Numbered from the stretch's first letter, positions 53,601 to 60,439 are shown. The stretch is 64,000 nt of DNA from Pogona vitticeps (GCF_051106095.1 NC_135785.1:220025045-220089044), one strand, 5' to 3'. Translations and numbers: made by a program. The notes: generated from the sequence alone by a model not told the origin.

Positions 53601-56600
53601 CTGGGTACTCAATTTTCCAACCCTGGAAAGTTGGAAGGTTGAGTGAATCTCAAGCCAGCTACAGTACCTGCAATTGAACCTGGGTCATGAGCAGAGTTTT
53701 GGCTGCAGTACTGCAGTTTAACCACTGTGCCATGAGATGTCAAAGGCATCTGTTTGTCATAATACATTATTTTGTTCACCTATGTACCTTGCATTTACTG
53801 TGTTTTGTGATTCGTCATAGAAAGGTAAACATGATTGCTAAGGCATGTTTGTCTCAGAAAATCACCTTGTGGGAGGAAAACCACATCTGTCATCCAGAAT
53901 ACACATAATGTCTAGTTAAGTGTTCCACTATACATTCATTGTCTCATCATGATTTAGCAACCCATCTTTTTACTGTTATATATATGGTGTGGATAGATAA
54001 GCAAATGCAATAATGAATGGATGGATTCTATTAAATGAAAGCAGTTAAGTGTGTGTGGATGAATGAATGTTGCCCATCTAAACTTTCCAAAGCAGCTAGT
54101 GATAAAGTGGATTGCTCATAATCTGTTGAAATTATTTTGTTCAAGCTTATCAGTCATAACTATTTTCACATCTAGAGAGATAAAAAGAGGAAGGTATGTA
54201 GTGAAGAGTACATATTTCTGAAGCACTTATTCACTGATAATGTGACTGTCCACTATCTTGAAAGGACATAACAGTGCCTTTTCTCCAAGTGAAATTTCAG
54301 AGATTCCTCTATATGCAGTTGAAGAGACAGAAGCTGTAGCTAATCATAGGTACTTTAAGTCTAATTGCTTACTGCACATAAATTATCCAAGGCATTGAAT
54401 GCTAGTTCATCAATAATGCAGAGCAAAAATCCTGAACAAATGTTTGCCATTCACAAATATTTGCTGAATCTCTTATGTGAACAATATGGAACGTTAAAAC
54501 CATGCCATTCTGATCCAGAAGTGATGCCGGGAAAGGATTTCCCTTGTTGAAACTATGTGCATAGTGCTTCTAAACTGAGCTATTTAATTTAGGTTGCTGC
54601 TCCCTTGTGGGAAGGCACTACATTATCATGATGCCAGTCACCACAGCAGAACTCTATGAATCATAATTTTACAAACTAGGACTGATTGAATGGGTGGGGA
54701 ACATATTTAGATCTTTAAGAGAAATGTTATGTAAAAAGACGCTCTGATTTCATCCATTTCAAGACAAAAAGGGGTGTATCACAGCACTTTGGCAGCAATA
54801 CTGAAGGTATGGCACTAGAGCAAGGGTCTCCAAACTTTTCAGACTGAGGGCCACAATAAATGTACTCCAGACTTTCGAGGGCTGCATACACCCAGCCGCC
54901 CAGCCGCTTGCCCGCCCACTGGGCCAGATAAAAAGGCAAGGTGGGCCAGATGTGGCCTGTGGGCCATAGTTTGGAGACCCGTGCTCTAGAGAAAAGTTAA
55001 CAGGGCTGGCCTTACTTTAGGTAGAGTGAGATAGTTACCTTAGGCAGTAAATGTTGTGTGTCATGAAAGGGCAGTCAACTGCAATTTATTTACTTTGTCA
55101 TTACAGTACTGTTTTTGTTTAGTTTTTTGTTTGTTTTACTGTCAAAAAGGGGCAAAGGCACACATAGGATCTTCTACCTCATGTGCCAAAAGATGCTCGC
55201 TGGCTTTGAACACTTGGCATCTTCACTCAAACAGGTGGGGGAGTCGGGTGTCAAATGCTGCTCTGCCTCAGGCAGCAAAATATTTTATTTATTTATTTAT
55301 TTATTTAATTATTCATTCATTCATTCATTCATTCATTCATTCATTCATTCATTCATTCATTCATTCATTCCATTTATACCCCACCTATCTGTTCATTGAG
55401 AACACTCTAGGCGGCTTACAACATAATATATAAAACAAGTATATATATAAATAATTAACATAATTAGAAAGAAAAAAAGAATTTTTTTTCTCCAAGATGG
55501 CAAGACAACAAAATAGATTATAACAGATAAGAAGAAAAATTAAGAATTAACTGGGAGGGGGGGAAGGCCTGCCTAAACATCCATGTTTTCAGTTGTTTCG
55601 TAAAACTACCCAGCGAGTGAGCCGCGTGAATATCCGGAGGTAAGTTGTTCCAGAGGCGAGGAGCCACCGCCAGGAAGGCCCGGTTTCTTGTTTTTTCCTT
55701 CCGGGCCTCCCTCGGCATCAGGCTCCTCAGCCTCAACCCCTGGCTTGCGCATGTGACACAGGTAGAGCTGGTGGGAGTAAGTGTTCCGCCAAGTATTGAG
55801 GTCCTAAACCATTTAGGGCTTTAAACGTAAGCATCAAAACTTTGAAGTCAACGTGGAACTGAATGGGCAGCCAATGCAATGCGGCCAGAATAGGAAAAAT
55901 GCGATGGTGTTTTCTCGCTCCGCTAAGGAGTCTGGCCGCCGCATTCTGCACCACTTGGAGTTTCTGCGTCAGCCTCAAAGGTAGCCCCACGTAGGGCGCG
56001 TTACAGTGGTCTAATCTCGAGATTACGAGCACATGAACCAAGGTGGTGAGTGCCCCCACATCGAGATAGGGTCACAGCCGGGCTATCCGCCAAAGATGAA
56101 AAAAGGCATTGCGGACCACCGACGCCACCTGTGTCTCCATGGTGAGCGCCGGGTCCAGATGGATCCCCAGGCTGTGAACCCCACTCTTTGTGGCAAGGGT
56201 CACCCCCCCCAAATGAGAGGGAATCACCCAAGCCACCAACAGTGGGGGTACCCACCCTCAGGACCGCCATCTTGTCTGGGTTCAGCCTCAGCCCATTCTC
56301 CTGCATCCATTGCAGTACAGCCCCCAGGCAGCGCTGAAGGGACAGAACGGCATCACCTGCAGTTGGTAAAAAGGAGATGTAGAGCTGGGTGTCACCCGCA
56401 TACTGATGACATGATGCTCCACAACCCCTAATGACCCCACCCAGCGGCCTCATATAGATGTTAAACAGCATTGGGGAGATAATCAACCCCTGTGGAACCC
56501 CACAATTGAGACTCCACAGGGCTGAGACACTTTCCCCAAGCTGAACTCTCTGGGGTCAGTCTCCCAAGAAGGAATGGAGCCAGGCAAGTGCCAGGCCACC

Positions 56601-59600
56601 AATTCCCAGCTTGGAGAGCCTCCCCAGGAGGATACCATGGTTGACGGTATCAAAGGCCGCCGAGATGTCGAGGAGGACCAACAGATATTTTACCCCTGTC
56701 AGCCTCCCTCAACAGGTCATCATACAGGACGACCAATGCCGTTTCTGTACTGTGGCGCGGCCTGAAGCCCAACTGAAACGGATCCAGGGCATCTGTTTCA
56801 TCCAAAAGAGCCTGAAGCTGGTCAGCCACCACCCTCTCCACCACTTTACTAATGAAAGAAACATTGGTGACGGGCCTGTAATTGCCAGTTTCGTCCACCG
56901 CCAAACTCGGTTTCTTTCTTGTGGGCCTAATGAGTGTCTCCTTGAGGGCAGGAGGGACCCTGCCCTCAAGGAAAGACCAATTTATTATTGCTGTGGCCTA
57001 TTCTGTTGTTATCGGCCTGGCTGCTTTGATCAGCCAGGCCGGACAAGGGTCAAGGGAGGAGGTGGTGGCACGACAGCGATCAAGCACTTTGTCCACAGTA
57101 TCCGGCATCACAGGCTGAAAGCAATATCTTCTGTTAGTCCTAGAAGACAATAGCCTGTTGAATGAAGAGGTCAGATTGAATTTAAATGTTAAAAAGTACA
57201 ATTTTACATTTAATTTTAAAATATAGAAAAGTGCATTTTAACACTACAGTCATGTACAACCAGCCGGTCTTCAGCTGTAAAATAAAATAAAATCAACTCA
57301 CATTCGAAATTTGCTGAGCTCTTCACAACTGTATGGAGAGGTCAAATAAACCAGAGAATCAAATTATCCACAATTATGTGCAATGGTTTCCCCCACAGAC
57401 TTTCAAGTGGTTGCTGACCCCTCGTGGCATATATGACTGGTGGAAAATTCAGATCTTACCAAGGCTTCTGATGGTCAAGGACGTTCTGTTGCTCTGCTTC
57501 CAAGCAATGTCTTTCCAAGTTTCATCAGGATCTTGAATCCATTCCATTGCTTCACAGTACATCTCCCCTTGGTCTGCAGGCTGTAGGTTGACAATGGACA
57601 GTTTATATTCTTTGTCTCCAGTTTTGTCCAGCCTGACATCTCCTGATGAAAACCTTTGAGCATAGGAAGATCCTGGAAGCAAGACAAAATCTCTGGACAG
57701 AGAAAGGATCTTCTGGGCTTTTCCAGACCCTTTGTCTTGAAGAAGGTACCAAGCAACAGAGACATGTGTATGTTGATCTGTTGCTGTTGACACCTCACAG
57801 ATGAGTTCTAATGATTCCCCTTGGTCTCTGTGGAGGGCTTGTGTCTTCACAGTGACAGAAAGTGTGTCTGGTATTGCTAAAATAATAGGAAAAGATAAAG
57901 CCATTATGGCTAACATCCTATTGCTAGTCACAACTAAAGGAAGACCCACAGAATCAATTGCTGAATGGTAAGTCTGAATGGTAAGTCTGAATTGTAAGCC
58001 TGAGTGAATCCCTTTTAGTCAATGAGTCTATTATAGCTGGGACTAACTATAGGATACTGACCAACACATTCCTAGTTACTGTGCCAGCAAATGAAAAGAA
58101 GCTTTTGAACGGTGTTTGACTTTATGGATGGAGAATTATCTCCCTCTATATCACATTAAGGGTACCCAGCCTTGTCTCATTTTGGAAGTTTGGTGGGGTT
58201 AGGTCTTGTTACTACTTGTTTGGGATGCCACATACAGCACCCTGTGTAGCAGTTTCCCACTTCTGCTGCCTGTCTCAAACTTCAAAAATCAGGCAGGATT
58301 TTGGCAGGCCATAATAAGAAACAGATGGGTTGCATTTAGTTTGGTGCACAAAGCCATGCAAGCTTTATCTACCAAATCAGGCTCATTCAGATGTGTCATC
58401 TTTCCAACTAAGCAGGTTTGATGCCCCTGGGTAGGAATAGTGACTGTTGCATCCAACGCAACTGGAGGGAGCCACCCTAAAGGAAGCCAATTTAGTAGAT
58501 CTAGTTGACCTAGTAGCCATTGCCATGTTGGTTTGAGGTGCTGGATACTATAGTGCAATAAACCTGAAAGGTGCCAGCTTGGAGACAGTCATACTAAAAG
58601 ATCAGAAAATTGTTTAAAGAGATTACTTCTTTATCATACCAAAGAGACTTGTCTTTGCATTGTAGCTCCCAAGGTAACTGTCATCTGTGGAGGGTGTGTA
58701 ACATTCATACTCGCCAGTATCCTCATCCTTGAGATCAGTGAGATGGAGCAAGATGGAATCCCCTCGGATCCTTTCGATGTAAATGTCTCTGACTTTGACA
58801 CGCGAGGCATAGACTGCATATGGAAATGAATGGTCTCGCGTGCTGATAATCTGCAGCCCTGTCATTGGGGCAGATTGCTTATACATGGACCACTCAAAAT
58901 TCTGCTGCACTGGTCCCTGGTAGCCACTGACGTTACACCAGATAGTGATGTGGTAGCCCTTTGCTCGATAAAGCGGTCCCTTCTGAATGGACACCATCCT
59001 TTCTCCTGCATAGAGATCTGTGTGCAAACCATAAAATGGTGGTAGGGTTAGTCAGTCTAGCCATAATAAATTAGGAGAACAGAAGCCAAAAGTCAGATTC
59101 ACAAAAGTGTGTGTTTTGAATGAATAACATTCCGGTGCAAAATGCAAAACTGTCAAACCTTTGCTGGTCAAAAATCACACATCAGTATTCACAGATATTG
59201 TGAGCTTAGTCTGAAAGTTGTATCTGAAAAAACAGTGTCTTTTGAGTAGGAGAAACAAGAGGAGCAAGATAGAGGAACACCACACCTTGTTTTGTCGCAT
59301 TAATTTTGCTGGTGTCATTTTTAAAAAAATTGTCTTCATTCATGTTTTTAACTTGCTATCTGGTTTGCTATCTGGTTTCTTTAGTTTTCAGTTTCCAATA
59401 TACAAGTTTTAATTATTTATCTATTTCACAATCCAGCAAAATAAACTTATAAAATAAGATGTTTCCATGTATAGCTGCAATTAGTAGCAAGGATTACTAA
59501 ATGTATGTGTATGTATATGTTGATATATATTTTTTACCAGAGCAACTGAAGATAGCAGAAGCTGAAACAAGGCTTTTAAGGTGAGATATTTAAGGAATGG

Positions 59601-60269
59601 TTTTACCAGTTCTGCCTCCCTCCACTGAGTTTCCATGGCTAAGTGGGGACTCAAACTCTGTTCTCCAGAGTCCTAGACCAGCACTCTATCCACTACATCA
59701 TAATGGGAATCCATTCTAGTGGATCTTTTAAAGGATGGAAACATTGCCATATTTTGTGAGCAATCCTCTATAAAATGTAAGAATGTAAATGTTAAAGCAA
59801 CCTTTGATACAGAATCAAGTAATTTAAAGATTAAAACAATGTTTGATCTTGATGTTCAGCATGAAAAGTGGCAGCACAAACATTGTTTCAGAATGGACAT
59901 GCAGTGCAGACAGCCAACAGACATGAAGATTTGATCTGTCAATACTGGGTGACATCACCAACCATAAATGCAAAGACCTTAAGGAAAACAGGTACATCAG
60001 TGGCTGTCAGCCATACCTGTTAAATAGGATGTCCAATAGAGAGAGGAAGTGCGATTGTGTGTATCAGACAGAAGATAAATGTCTAGGAAAAGGTGACATA
60101 TTCACACCCTGACTTGTGAGCACTTGAAGGCAGCTAATTGGCCTGGAGCAGACTGAGTTTGGTCTCACACAGCAAAACACTTCTGCATTCTTATGGATAA
60201 TAAATATATCACATGAAACTCACCAAGCAGCAGGAAAAAGAGGACCGTTGAAACCTGTTGGTATCCCAT
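26343..60269 (-). CDS. CD101: CD101 (IGSF2), complete nine-exon gene
   Basis: CD101 is a type I membrane glycoprotein of the EWI immunoglobulin family (with PTGFRN, IGSF3 and IGSF8), found on myeloid, dendritic and T cells, where it is reported to dampen activation. Seen here: nine coding exons that join into one uninterrupted 1,037-codon frame, with canonical GT-AG junctions and phase-1 introns throughout. The order is signal peptide (about 1-19), seven V-type Ig domains, a membrane helix (about 962-983) and a cytoplasmic tail. Sequence similarity to remembered human CD101 runs through every exon and is strongest in domains 1 and 2, where the motif [10 protein letters not shown] is kept. Intron lengths, in order, are about 1.2, 0.8, 5.3, 2.7, 3.4, 10.3, 5.3 and 1.8 kb. 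PTGFRN and IGSF3 were considered, but domain-by-domain matches and the tail favour CD101. UTR limits cannot be seen. A possible ATTAAA polyadenylation signal (minus strand) lies at 26020-26025, which is weak. Confidence 0.97.
26621..28417 (-). other. CD101 intron 8
   Basis: The 1.8-kb intron has no named repeat apart from a short CT tract near 28062-28078. Confidence 0.8.
28418..28810 (-). CDS. CD101: CD101 exon 8: Ig V domain 7 (membrane-proximal)
   Basis: The exon is 393 nt and covers residues 815-945, with acceptor ...CTGTCACCAG and donor GTAATA. The core is [17 protein letters not shown] and [32 protein letters not shown] and the membrane-proximal VVLPSG end resemble human HDGLLEYGEEGLRRHLHC and LTVLPSE. 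Sequons NHS and NCS are present. The region after the second cysteine has diverged from human (loss of the PSKW stretch) but keeps its length within a few residues. Confidence 0.95.
28811..30690 (-). other. CD101 intron 7, 3' part
   Basis: AT-rich; no recognised exon or named repeat. Confidence 0.6.
30696..30885 (-). mobile_element. tRNA-derived SINE, second family, in CD101 intron 7
   Basis: The plus strand reads CATGTGCTGTCAAGTCAATT, CTGACTTATGGTGAC, AGAAGTGGTTCACTGG and GCAGCTTGCCCATGGTCA. This is the reverse of the SINE at 20216-20440, including its 3' end. Confidence 0.65.
30922..31323. mobile_element. TA-flanked MITE (Tigger/pogo-like), CD101 intron 7
   Basis: The 402-bp element runs from CAGTGGTGCCTTGC to its inverted copy GAGGCACCACTG, with TA on both sides (30920-30921, 31324-31325). 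It has internal GCGATCGCTTAGTGATG-type blocks and no coding part. Related to the elements at 36433 and 40092. Confidence 0.85.
31998..32172. repeat. possible fold-back element
   Basis: GTTATTTACACTAGCATAAG at the left pairs imperfectly with the reversed right end (GTTATCTACACCAGTATAAG). It may be a decayed MITE, with no clear target duplication. Confidence 0.4.
32274..32325 (+). repeat. SINE head fragment
   Basis: CCAGTGAGGTATAGTGGATAG is the A-box start of a tRNA-headed SINE seen in squamates; only the head is kept. Confidence 0.4.
32331..32410. repeat. dispersed repeat fragment (copy B)
   Basis: Related to 8226-8292 through ATTCAGATT, ATTCAGAATTCATT and AATGCCATA. Family not identified. 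Confidence 0.35.
32415..34082 (-). other. CD101 intron 7, 5' part
   Basis: No named repeat or extra exon is recognised. Confidence 0.5.
34083..34496 (-). CDS. CD101: CD101 exon 7: Ig V domain 6
   Basis: The exon is 414 nt and covers residues 677-814, with acceptor ...TTTCTTCATGTAG and donor GTAACC. It begins [17 protein letters not shown], matching human ESKLKVNSRSQVQELSIN. The V-set core is [16 protein letters not shown] and [11 protein letters not shown]. After the second cysteine, [15 protein letters not shown] parallels human EEWLLSTNGTWHKLG. One sequon (NYS) is visible. The EW dipeptide after the last cysteine recurs in domains 2, 6 and 7. Confidence 0.96.
34497..35265 (-). other. CD101 intron 6, 3' end
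   Basis: No named repeat or extra exon is recognised. Confidence 0.5.
35268..35740. mobile_element. fold-back repeat interrupted by a MITE
   Basis: CACTAGAGTAGGCCCATTG (about 35278) and its near-exact inverted copy (ending about 35361) form a fold-back. A further inverted arm (GGGCCTTCTCTAGTGCAAT) lies beyond the inserted MITE at 35392-35643. The outer repeat is therefore older than the MITE. Confidence 0.55.
35392..35643. mobile_element. TA-flanked MITE, CAGTGGTACCTTGG type
   Basis: The 252-bp element has inverted ends CAGTGGTACCTTGGTTTACG and (reversed right end) CAGTGGTACCTCGGTTTAC, flanked by TA. The body is non-coding, with ATTCCTATGG and AACGGATTAA blocks typical of this MITE group. 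Confidence 0.85.
35950..36148. mobile_element. MITE with TTTCCCGAAAATAAG ends
   Basis: The left end CTGTGTTTCCCGAAAATAAG pairs with the reversed right end CCTGTTTCCCTGAAAATAAG. The body contains GACAGGGTCTTATATTAATT and AGGGCTTATTTT, seen in widespread DNA-transposon MITEs. Superfamily not settled. Confidence 0.65.
36399..37206. mobile_element. MITE with TAGAGATGGG ends, split by another MITE
   Basis: The left end TAGAGATGGGGATATTTGTA mirrors the right end, which reversed reads TAGAGATGGGAATATTTGTA. A second MITE (36433-36873) sits just inside the left arm. The remaining GC-richer core (about 36890-37180) is non-coding. Confidence 0.65.
36433..36873. mobile_element. TA-flanked MITE (Tigger/pogo-like), nested
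   Basis: The 441-bp element has ends CAGTGGTGCCTCAC and (reversed) CAGTGGTGCCCTGC, with TA on both sides. It is inserted into the MITE at 36399-37206. Confidence 0.85.
37290..38490 (-). mobile_element. L2-like LINE, internal part
   Basis: Minus-strand pieces include [18 protein letters not shown] (the reverse-transcriptase NYRPI block) and, upstream, [11 protein letters not shown]...[22 protein letters not shown] and PLRR-ending endonuclease-linker text. It overlaps the copy at 55.3-57.2 kb and extends further toward the 5' end. Both ends are missing and the frame is broken. Confidence 0.8.
38650..38830. repeat. dispersed repeat, copy 1 of a pair
   Basis: GGTTCAACTCCCCACC, GCCTCTGAGTGGGCACCTG, GTGCTGAACCAC and TTCATGCCCATGTCTAG correspond to blocks of the element at 48107-48306. 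Probably a MITE or SINE; not named. Confidence 0.4.
38831..40090 (-). other. CD101 intron 6, unassigned stretch
   Basis: No recognised exon or named repeat. Confidence 0.45.
40092..40517. mobile_element. TA-flanked MITE (Tigger/pogo-like)
   Basis: The 426-bp element has ends CAGTCATGCCTCGCTTAACG and (reversed) CAGTAATGCCTCGCTTGACG, flanked by TA. The body is like that of the elements at 30922 and 36433. Confidence 0.85.
40520..41279 (-). other. CD101 intron 6, unassigned stretch
   Basis: No recognised exon or named repeat. Confidence 0.45.
41280..41480 (-). mobile_element. L2-like LINE fragment
   Basis: The minus strand encodes [20 protein letters not shown], like the conserved [13 protein letters not shown] block near the end of L2/CR1 proteins (also present at 55.6 kb as [15 protein letters not shown]). 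Confidence 0.65.
41822..42358. mobile_element. compound TA-flanked MITE with two right ends
   Basis: The left end CAGTGGGGTCTCTACTTAAG is matched exactly by the outer right end (reversed). Another right end (GTAGAGGTTCCACTG) lies inside at 42215, and the last 143 bp repeat the final part of the unit. It is two related MITE ends in tandem, non-coding. Confidence 0.8.
42361..44132 (-). other. CD101 intron 6, unassigned stretch
   Basis: No recognised exon or named repeat. Confidence 0.45.
44133..44324. mobile_element. hAT-type MITE with near-perfect 8-bp TSD
   Basis: The ends CAACATTCCCTCTAA and (reversed) CAAGATTCCCTCTAA are flanked by GTAGTCTT and GTAGTGTT, an 8-bp duplication with one mismatch. 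The 192-bp core is GC-rich and non-coding. Confidence 0.8.
44843..45259 (-). CDS. CD101: CD101 exon 6: Ig V domain 5
   Basis: The exon is 417 nt and covers residues 538-676. The acceptor is ...TTGATCAACAG. The donor GTAGGT at 44837-44842 was chosen over an AG/GTACAC site five bases later because only it keeps phase 1. The core is [16 protein letters not shown] and [12 protein letters not shown]. The stretch [21 protein letters not shown] closely follows the human GTIEWGNFLSRFQKKTKVSQS region. Sequons NLT and NVS are present. Intron 6 downstream is the longest in the gene, about 10.3 kb. Confidence 0.96.
45260..46235 (-). other. CD101 intron 5, 3' part
   Basis: No named repeat or extra exon is recognised. 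Confidence 0.5.
46236..46450 (+). mobile_element. BovB LINE internal fragment
   Basis: Encodes [22 protein letters not shown]...[36 protein letters not shown], a reverse-transcriptase block nearly the same as that of the BovB at 9.3-9.5 kb. Cut off on both sides and antisense to CD101. Confidence 0.9.
46454..46554 (+). repeat. diverged direct repeat, copy 1
   Basis: ACTCCTGTTAGCTCTCCCTG...GAGTCTGCCTCAGCTTTATT...AGGAGTAAACAATCA corresponds to 46830-46916. No transposon type recognised. Confidence 0.6.
46830..46916 (+). repeat. diverged direct repeat, copy 2
   Basis: ACTCCTGTTAGCCCTCTCTG...GGTCTGCCTCACCTTTATTT...AGGAGTCAGCAATCA matches copy 1, about 376 bp away. Confidence 0.6.
46924..47055. 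mobile_element. fold-back MITE, hAT-like
   Basis: The left arm GTCCCCAACCTTGGGCCTCC pairs almost base for base with the right arm (GGAGGCCCAAGGTTGGGGAA). The inner block ACAACTCCCAGAAGCC (reversed) is typical of squamate hAT MITEs. No clear target duplication. Confidence 0.8.
47107..48106 (-). other. CD101 intron 5, unassigned stretch
   Basis: No named repeat or extra exon is recognised. Confidence 0.5.
48107..48306. repeat. dispersed repeat, copy 2 of a pair
   Basis: GGGTTCAGCAGTTCAGCG, GCCTCTGAGTGCATGCC, GAACTGCTGAACACC and TTATTCCCATCACTAC correspond to blocks at 38650-38830. Confidence 0.4.
48611..48991 (-). CDS. CD101: CD101 exon 5: Ig V domain 4
   Basis: The exon is 381 nt and covers residues 411-537, with acceptor ...TTTTCTTCACAG and donor GTAAGC. 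The V-set core is [16 protein letters not shown] and DTGLYRCEV. Stretches such as [13 protein letters not shown] and [11 protein letters not shown] follow human MGQDGIVQLGASY and LEKMDWATFQL. Sequons NGS and NDT are visible. The domain closes with [13 protein letters not shown], like human LSWTQKISVTV. Intron 4 (2.7 kb) before it carries a hAT MITE and an LTR-element fossil. Confidence 0.96.
49127..49379. mobile_element. hAT-type MITE with perfect 8-bp TSD
   Basis: A 237-bp element (49135-49371) is flanked by ATCTAGAG on both sides. The ends CAGTGGTCCCCAACC and (reversed) CAGAGGTCCCCAACC form the terminal inverted repeat. The duplication fits the nTnnnnAn preference of Ac-group hAT elements. 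Confidence 0.9.
49545..50090 (+). mobile_element. LTR retrotransposon fossil: LTR plus primer-site region
   Basis: An LTR-like unit of about 373 bp (TGTAGCG at 49545 to CAGCA at 49917) has a TATA-like GGATATAAAGG. It is followed by TGGTGGCAGCG, complementary to tRNA-Leu, the primer site. It shares family with 11671-12100, likely Ty3/Gypsy. It keeps only the LTR and leader. It lies in CD101 intron 4 on the opposite strand to the gene. The right limit is uncertain. Confidence 0.55.
50091..51722 (-). other. CD101 intron 4, 3' part
   Basis: No named repeat or extra exon is recognised. Confidence 0.5.
51723..52112 (-). CDS. CD101: CD101 exon 4: Ig V domain 3
   Basis: The exon is 390 nt and covers residues 281-410, with acceptor ...TATTTCCACAG and donor GTCAGT. 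It starts [19 protein letters not shown], aligned with human VKDFQVNITADSLFAEG. Core residues are INCTV (first cysteine), VDWYN and DHGRYSC (second cysteine). The following segment [11 protein letters not shown] resembles human AEVMKTRTGSW. Two sequons (NIS, NCT) are present. The exon is less conserved than exons 2 and 3 but unambiguous from its position, phase and length. Confidence 0.95.
52411..52488 (+). repeat. short minisatellite, unit AAGGTACAAATGCCA
   Basis: About four irregular copies of AAGGTACAAATGCCA with spacer variation, in CD101 intron 3. Confidence 0.85.
52490..53508 (-). other. CD101 intron 3, unassigned stretch
   Basis: No named repeat or extra exon is recognised. Confidence 0.5.
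53509..53738 (-). mobile_element. Sauria-type SINE, decayed
   Basis: The plus strand shows TATATACTGCCACATAGCA, GGTTTATAATTTAATTATGC, GCTACACATTGC and GCAGTTTAACCACTGTGCCA, the reversed SINE of 10986-11238. It lies in sense with CD101. Confidence 0.8.
53740..54812 (-). other. CD101 intron 3, unassigned stretch
   Basis: No named repeat or extra exon is recognised. Confidence 0.5.
54813..54991. mobile_element. hAT-type MITE with 8-bp TSD
   Basis: The 163-bp element (54821-54983) is flanked by CACTAGAG and CTCTAGAG (7 of 8 identical). The ends CAAGGGTCTCCAAAC and (reversed) CACGGGTCTCCAAAC are inverted repeats, and the body has GGGCCACA / TGTGGCCTGTGGGCC blocks. Confidence 0.85.
55284..57170 (-). 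mobile_element. L2-like LINE, 3' 1.9 kb, CD101 intron 3
   Basis: From 5' to 3' on the minus strand: reverse-transcriptase blocks [41 protein letters not shown] and [12 protein letters not shown]. These are followed by an active-site region reading YAGDTQLY where YADDTQLY is expected, then [35 protein letters not shown], a 3' UTR and a mixed ATTT/ATTC tail. Frames are shifted between these blocks. It is in sense with CD101 and is the least decayed L2-like copy in the window. Confidence 0.9.
55293..55370. repeat. (ATTT)n(ATTC)n microsatellite
   Basis: About 6 ATTT units followed by about 13 ATTC units, the 3' tail of the L2-like LINE. Confidence 0.95.
57460..57876 (-). CDS. CD101: CD101 exon 3: Ig V domain 2 with EWI motif
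   Basis: The exon is 417 nt and covers residues 142-280; the acceptor follows CTATTATTTTAG and the donor is GTAAGA. It begins [10 protein letters not shown], matching human IPDTLSATM. The V-set core is [14 protein letters not shown] and DQGEMYCEA. The family signature Glu-Trp-Ile follows the second cysteine in [10 protein letters not shown], identical to human over that stretch. The sequon NRT lies near the domain end. The EWI tripeptide names the protein family, so its retention is strong evidence for family membership. Intron 3 downstream is 5.3 kb and holds an L2-like LINE, a SINE, a minisatellite and a hAT MITE. Confidence 0.97.
57877..58639 (-). other. CD101 intron 2
   Basis: The intron is 763 bp without a recognised transposon. 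A short tandem repeat (unit GAATGGTAAGTCT, about three copies) lies at 57962-58003. Confidence 0.8.
58640..59017 (-). CDS. CD101: CD101 exon 2: Ig V domain 1
   Basis: The exon is 378 nt and covers residues 16-141. The acceptor is ...TTTGCACACAG and the donor GTATGA. It starts [16 protein letters not shown], which matches the mature N-terminus of human CD101 (VTVQKGPLF). The V-domain core is visible: WCNVSGY with the first cysteine, FEWSMY with the core tryptophan, and DTGEYEC with the second cysteine. One N-glycosylation sequon (NVS) is present. The segment [18 protein letters not shown] is nearly the human one, so this is one of the best conserved domains. It is separated from exon 3 by an intron of only 763 bp. 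Confidence 0.97.
59018..60223 (-). other. CD101 intron 1
   Basis: The 1.2-kb intron contains only a tRNA-head SINE fragment at 59615-59702; the rest is unassigned. Confidence 0.8.
59615..59702 (-). repeat. tRNA-head SINE fragment in CD101 intron 1
   Basis: The minus strand reads ATGTAGTGGATAGAGTGCTG (A-box), AGAGTTTGAGTCCCC (B-box) and AGCCATGGAAACTCAG, the head of a tRNA-derived SINE common in lizards. Confidence 0.65.
60224..60269 (-). CDS. CD101: CD101 exon 1: start codon and signal peptide
   Basis: This 46-nt coding exon gives [15 protein letters not shown] plus the first base of codon 16, followed by a GTGAGT donor at 60218-60223. The hydrophobic VLFFLLL core is a signal-peptide h-region. 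With the first residues of exon 2 (DLYAG/ER) it gives a plausible signal-peptidase site near residues 19-20. The start was chosen because it is the only ATG that joins in phase 1 to exon 2, and because the N-terminus then lines up with human CD101 (short leader, then the QKGPL motif). It is too short to appear as a long open frame. Confidence 0.9.
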
Positions 60270-60384
60270 TAGCAATTAGAACAAGCTTTCTTTCACAGCA
60301 AGGAACAAAGTTCTCCCCTCTTTCTGAGCTACAGCAACCAACCTCACTTCAGTAATAGTGGAGAAGTTGTCTGTCATCAATTTT

Positions 60385-60396
60385 TGTGGTTTCCTG
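60385..60396 (-). promoter_or_regulatory. candidate ETS-RUNX composite site upstream of CD101
   Basis: On the gene strand the sequence reads CAGGAAACCACA: an ETS core (GGAA) directly joined to a RUNX core (ACCACA). It lies 116-127 bp upstream of the CD101 start codon. Such composites are known in lymphoid and myeloid enhancers, which fits the blood-cell expression of CD101. The site is seen directly; its function is inferred. Confidence 0.4.
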
Positions 60397-60428
60397 CTTT
60401 CAGACATGAAAAACTGAAGAACCCATAT

Positions 60429-60437
60429 TTCTCAGAA
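60429..60437. promoter_or_regulatory. candidate STAT site (TTCTCAGAA) upstream of CD101
   Basis: The palindromic spacing TTC-N3-GAA of STAT factors is present 160-168 bp upstream of the start codon. A 9-bp motif like this occurs often by chance, so the only support is its closeness to the gene start and to the ETS-RUNX composite. Confidence 0.25.
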
Positions 60438-60439
60438 AT

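Noticed and set aside
55056-55433. Open frames with FIYLFIYL and FIHSFIHS repeats
   Set aside because: Translations of the ATTT/ATTC microsatellite tail of an L2-like LINE.
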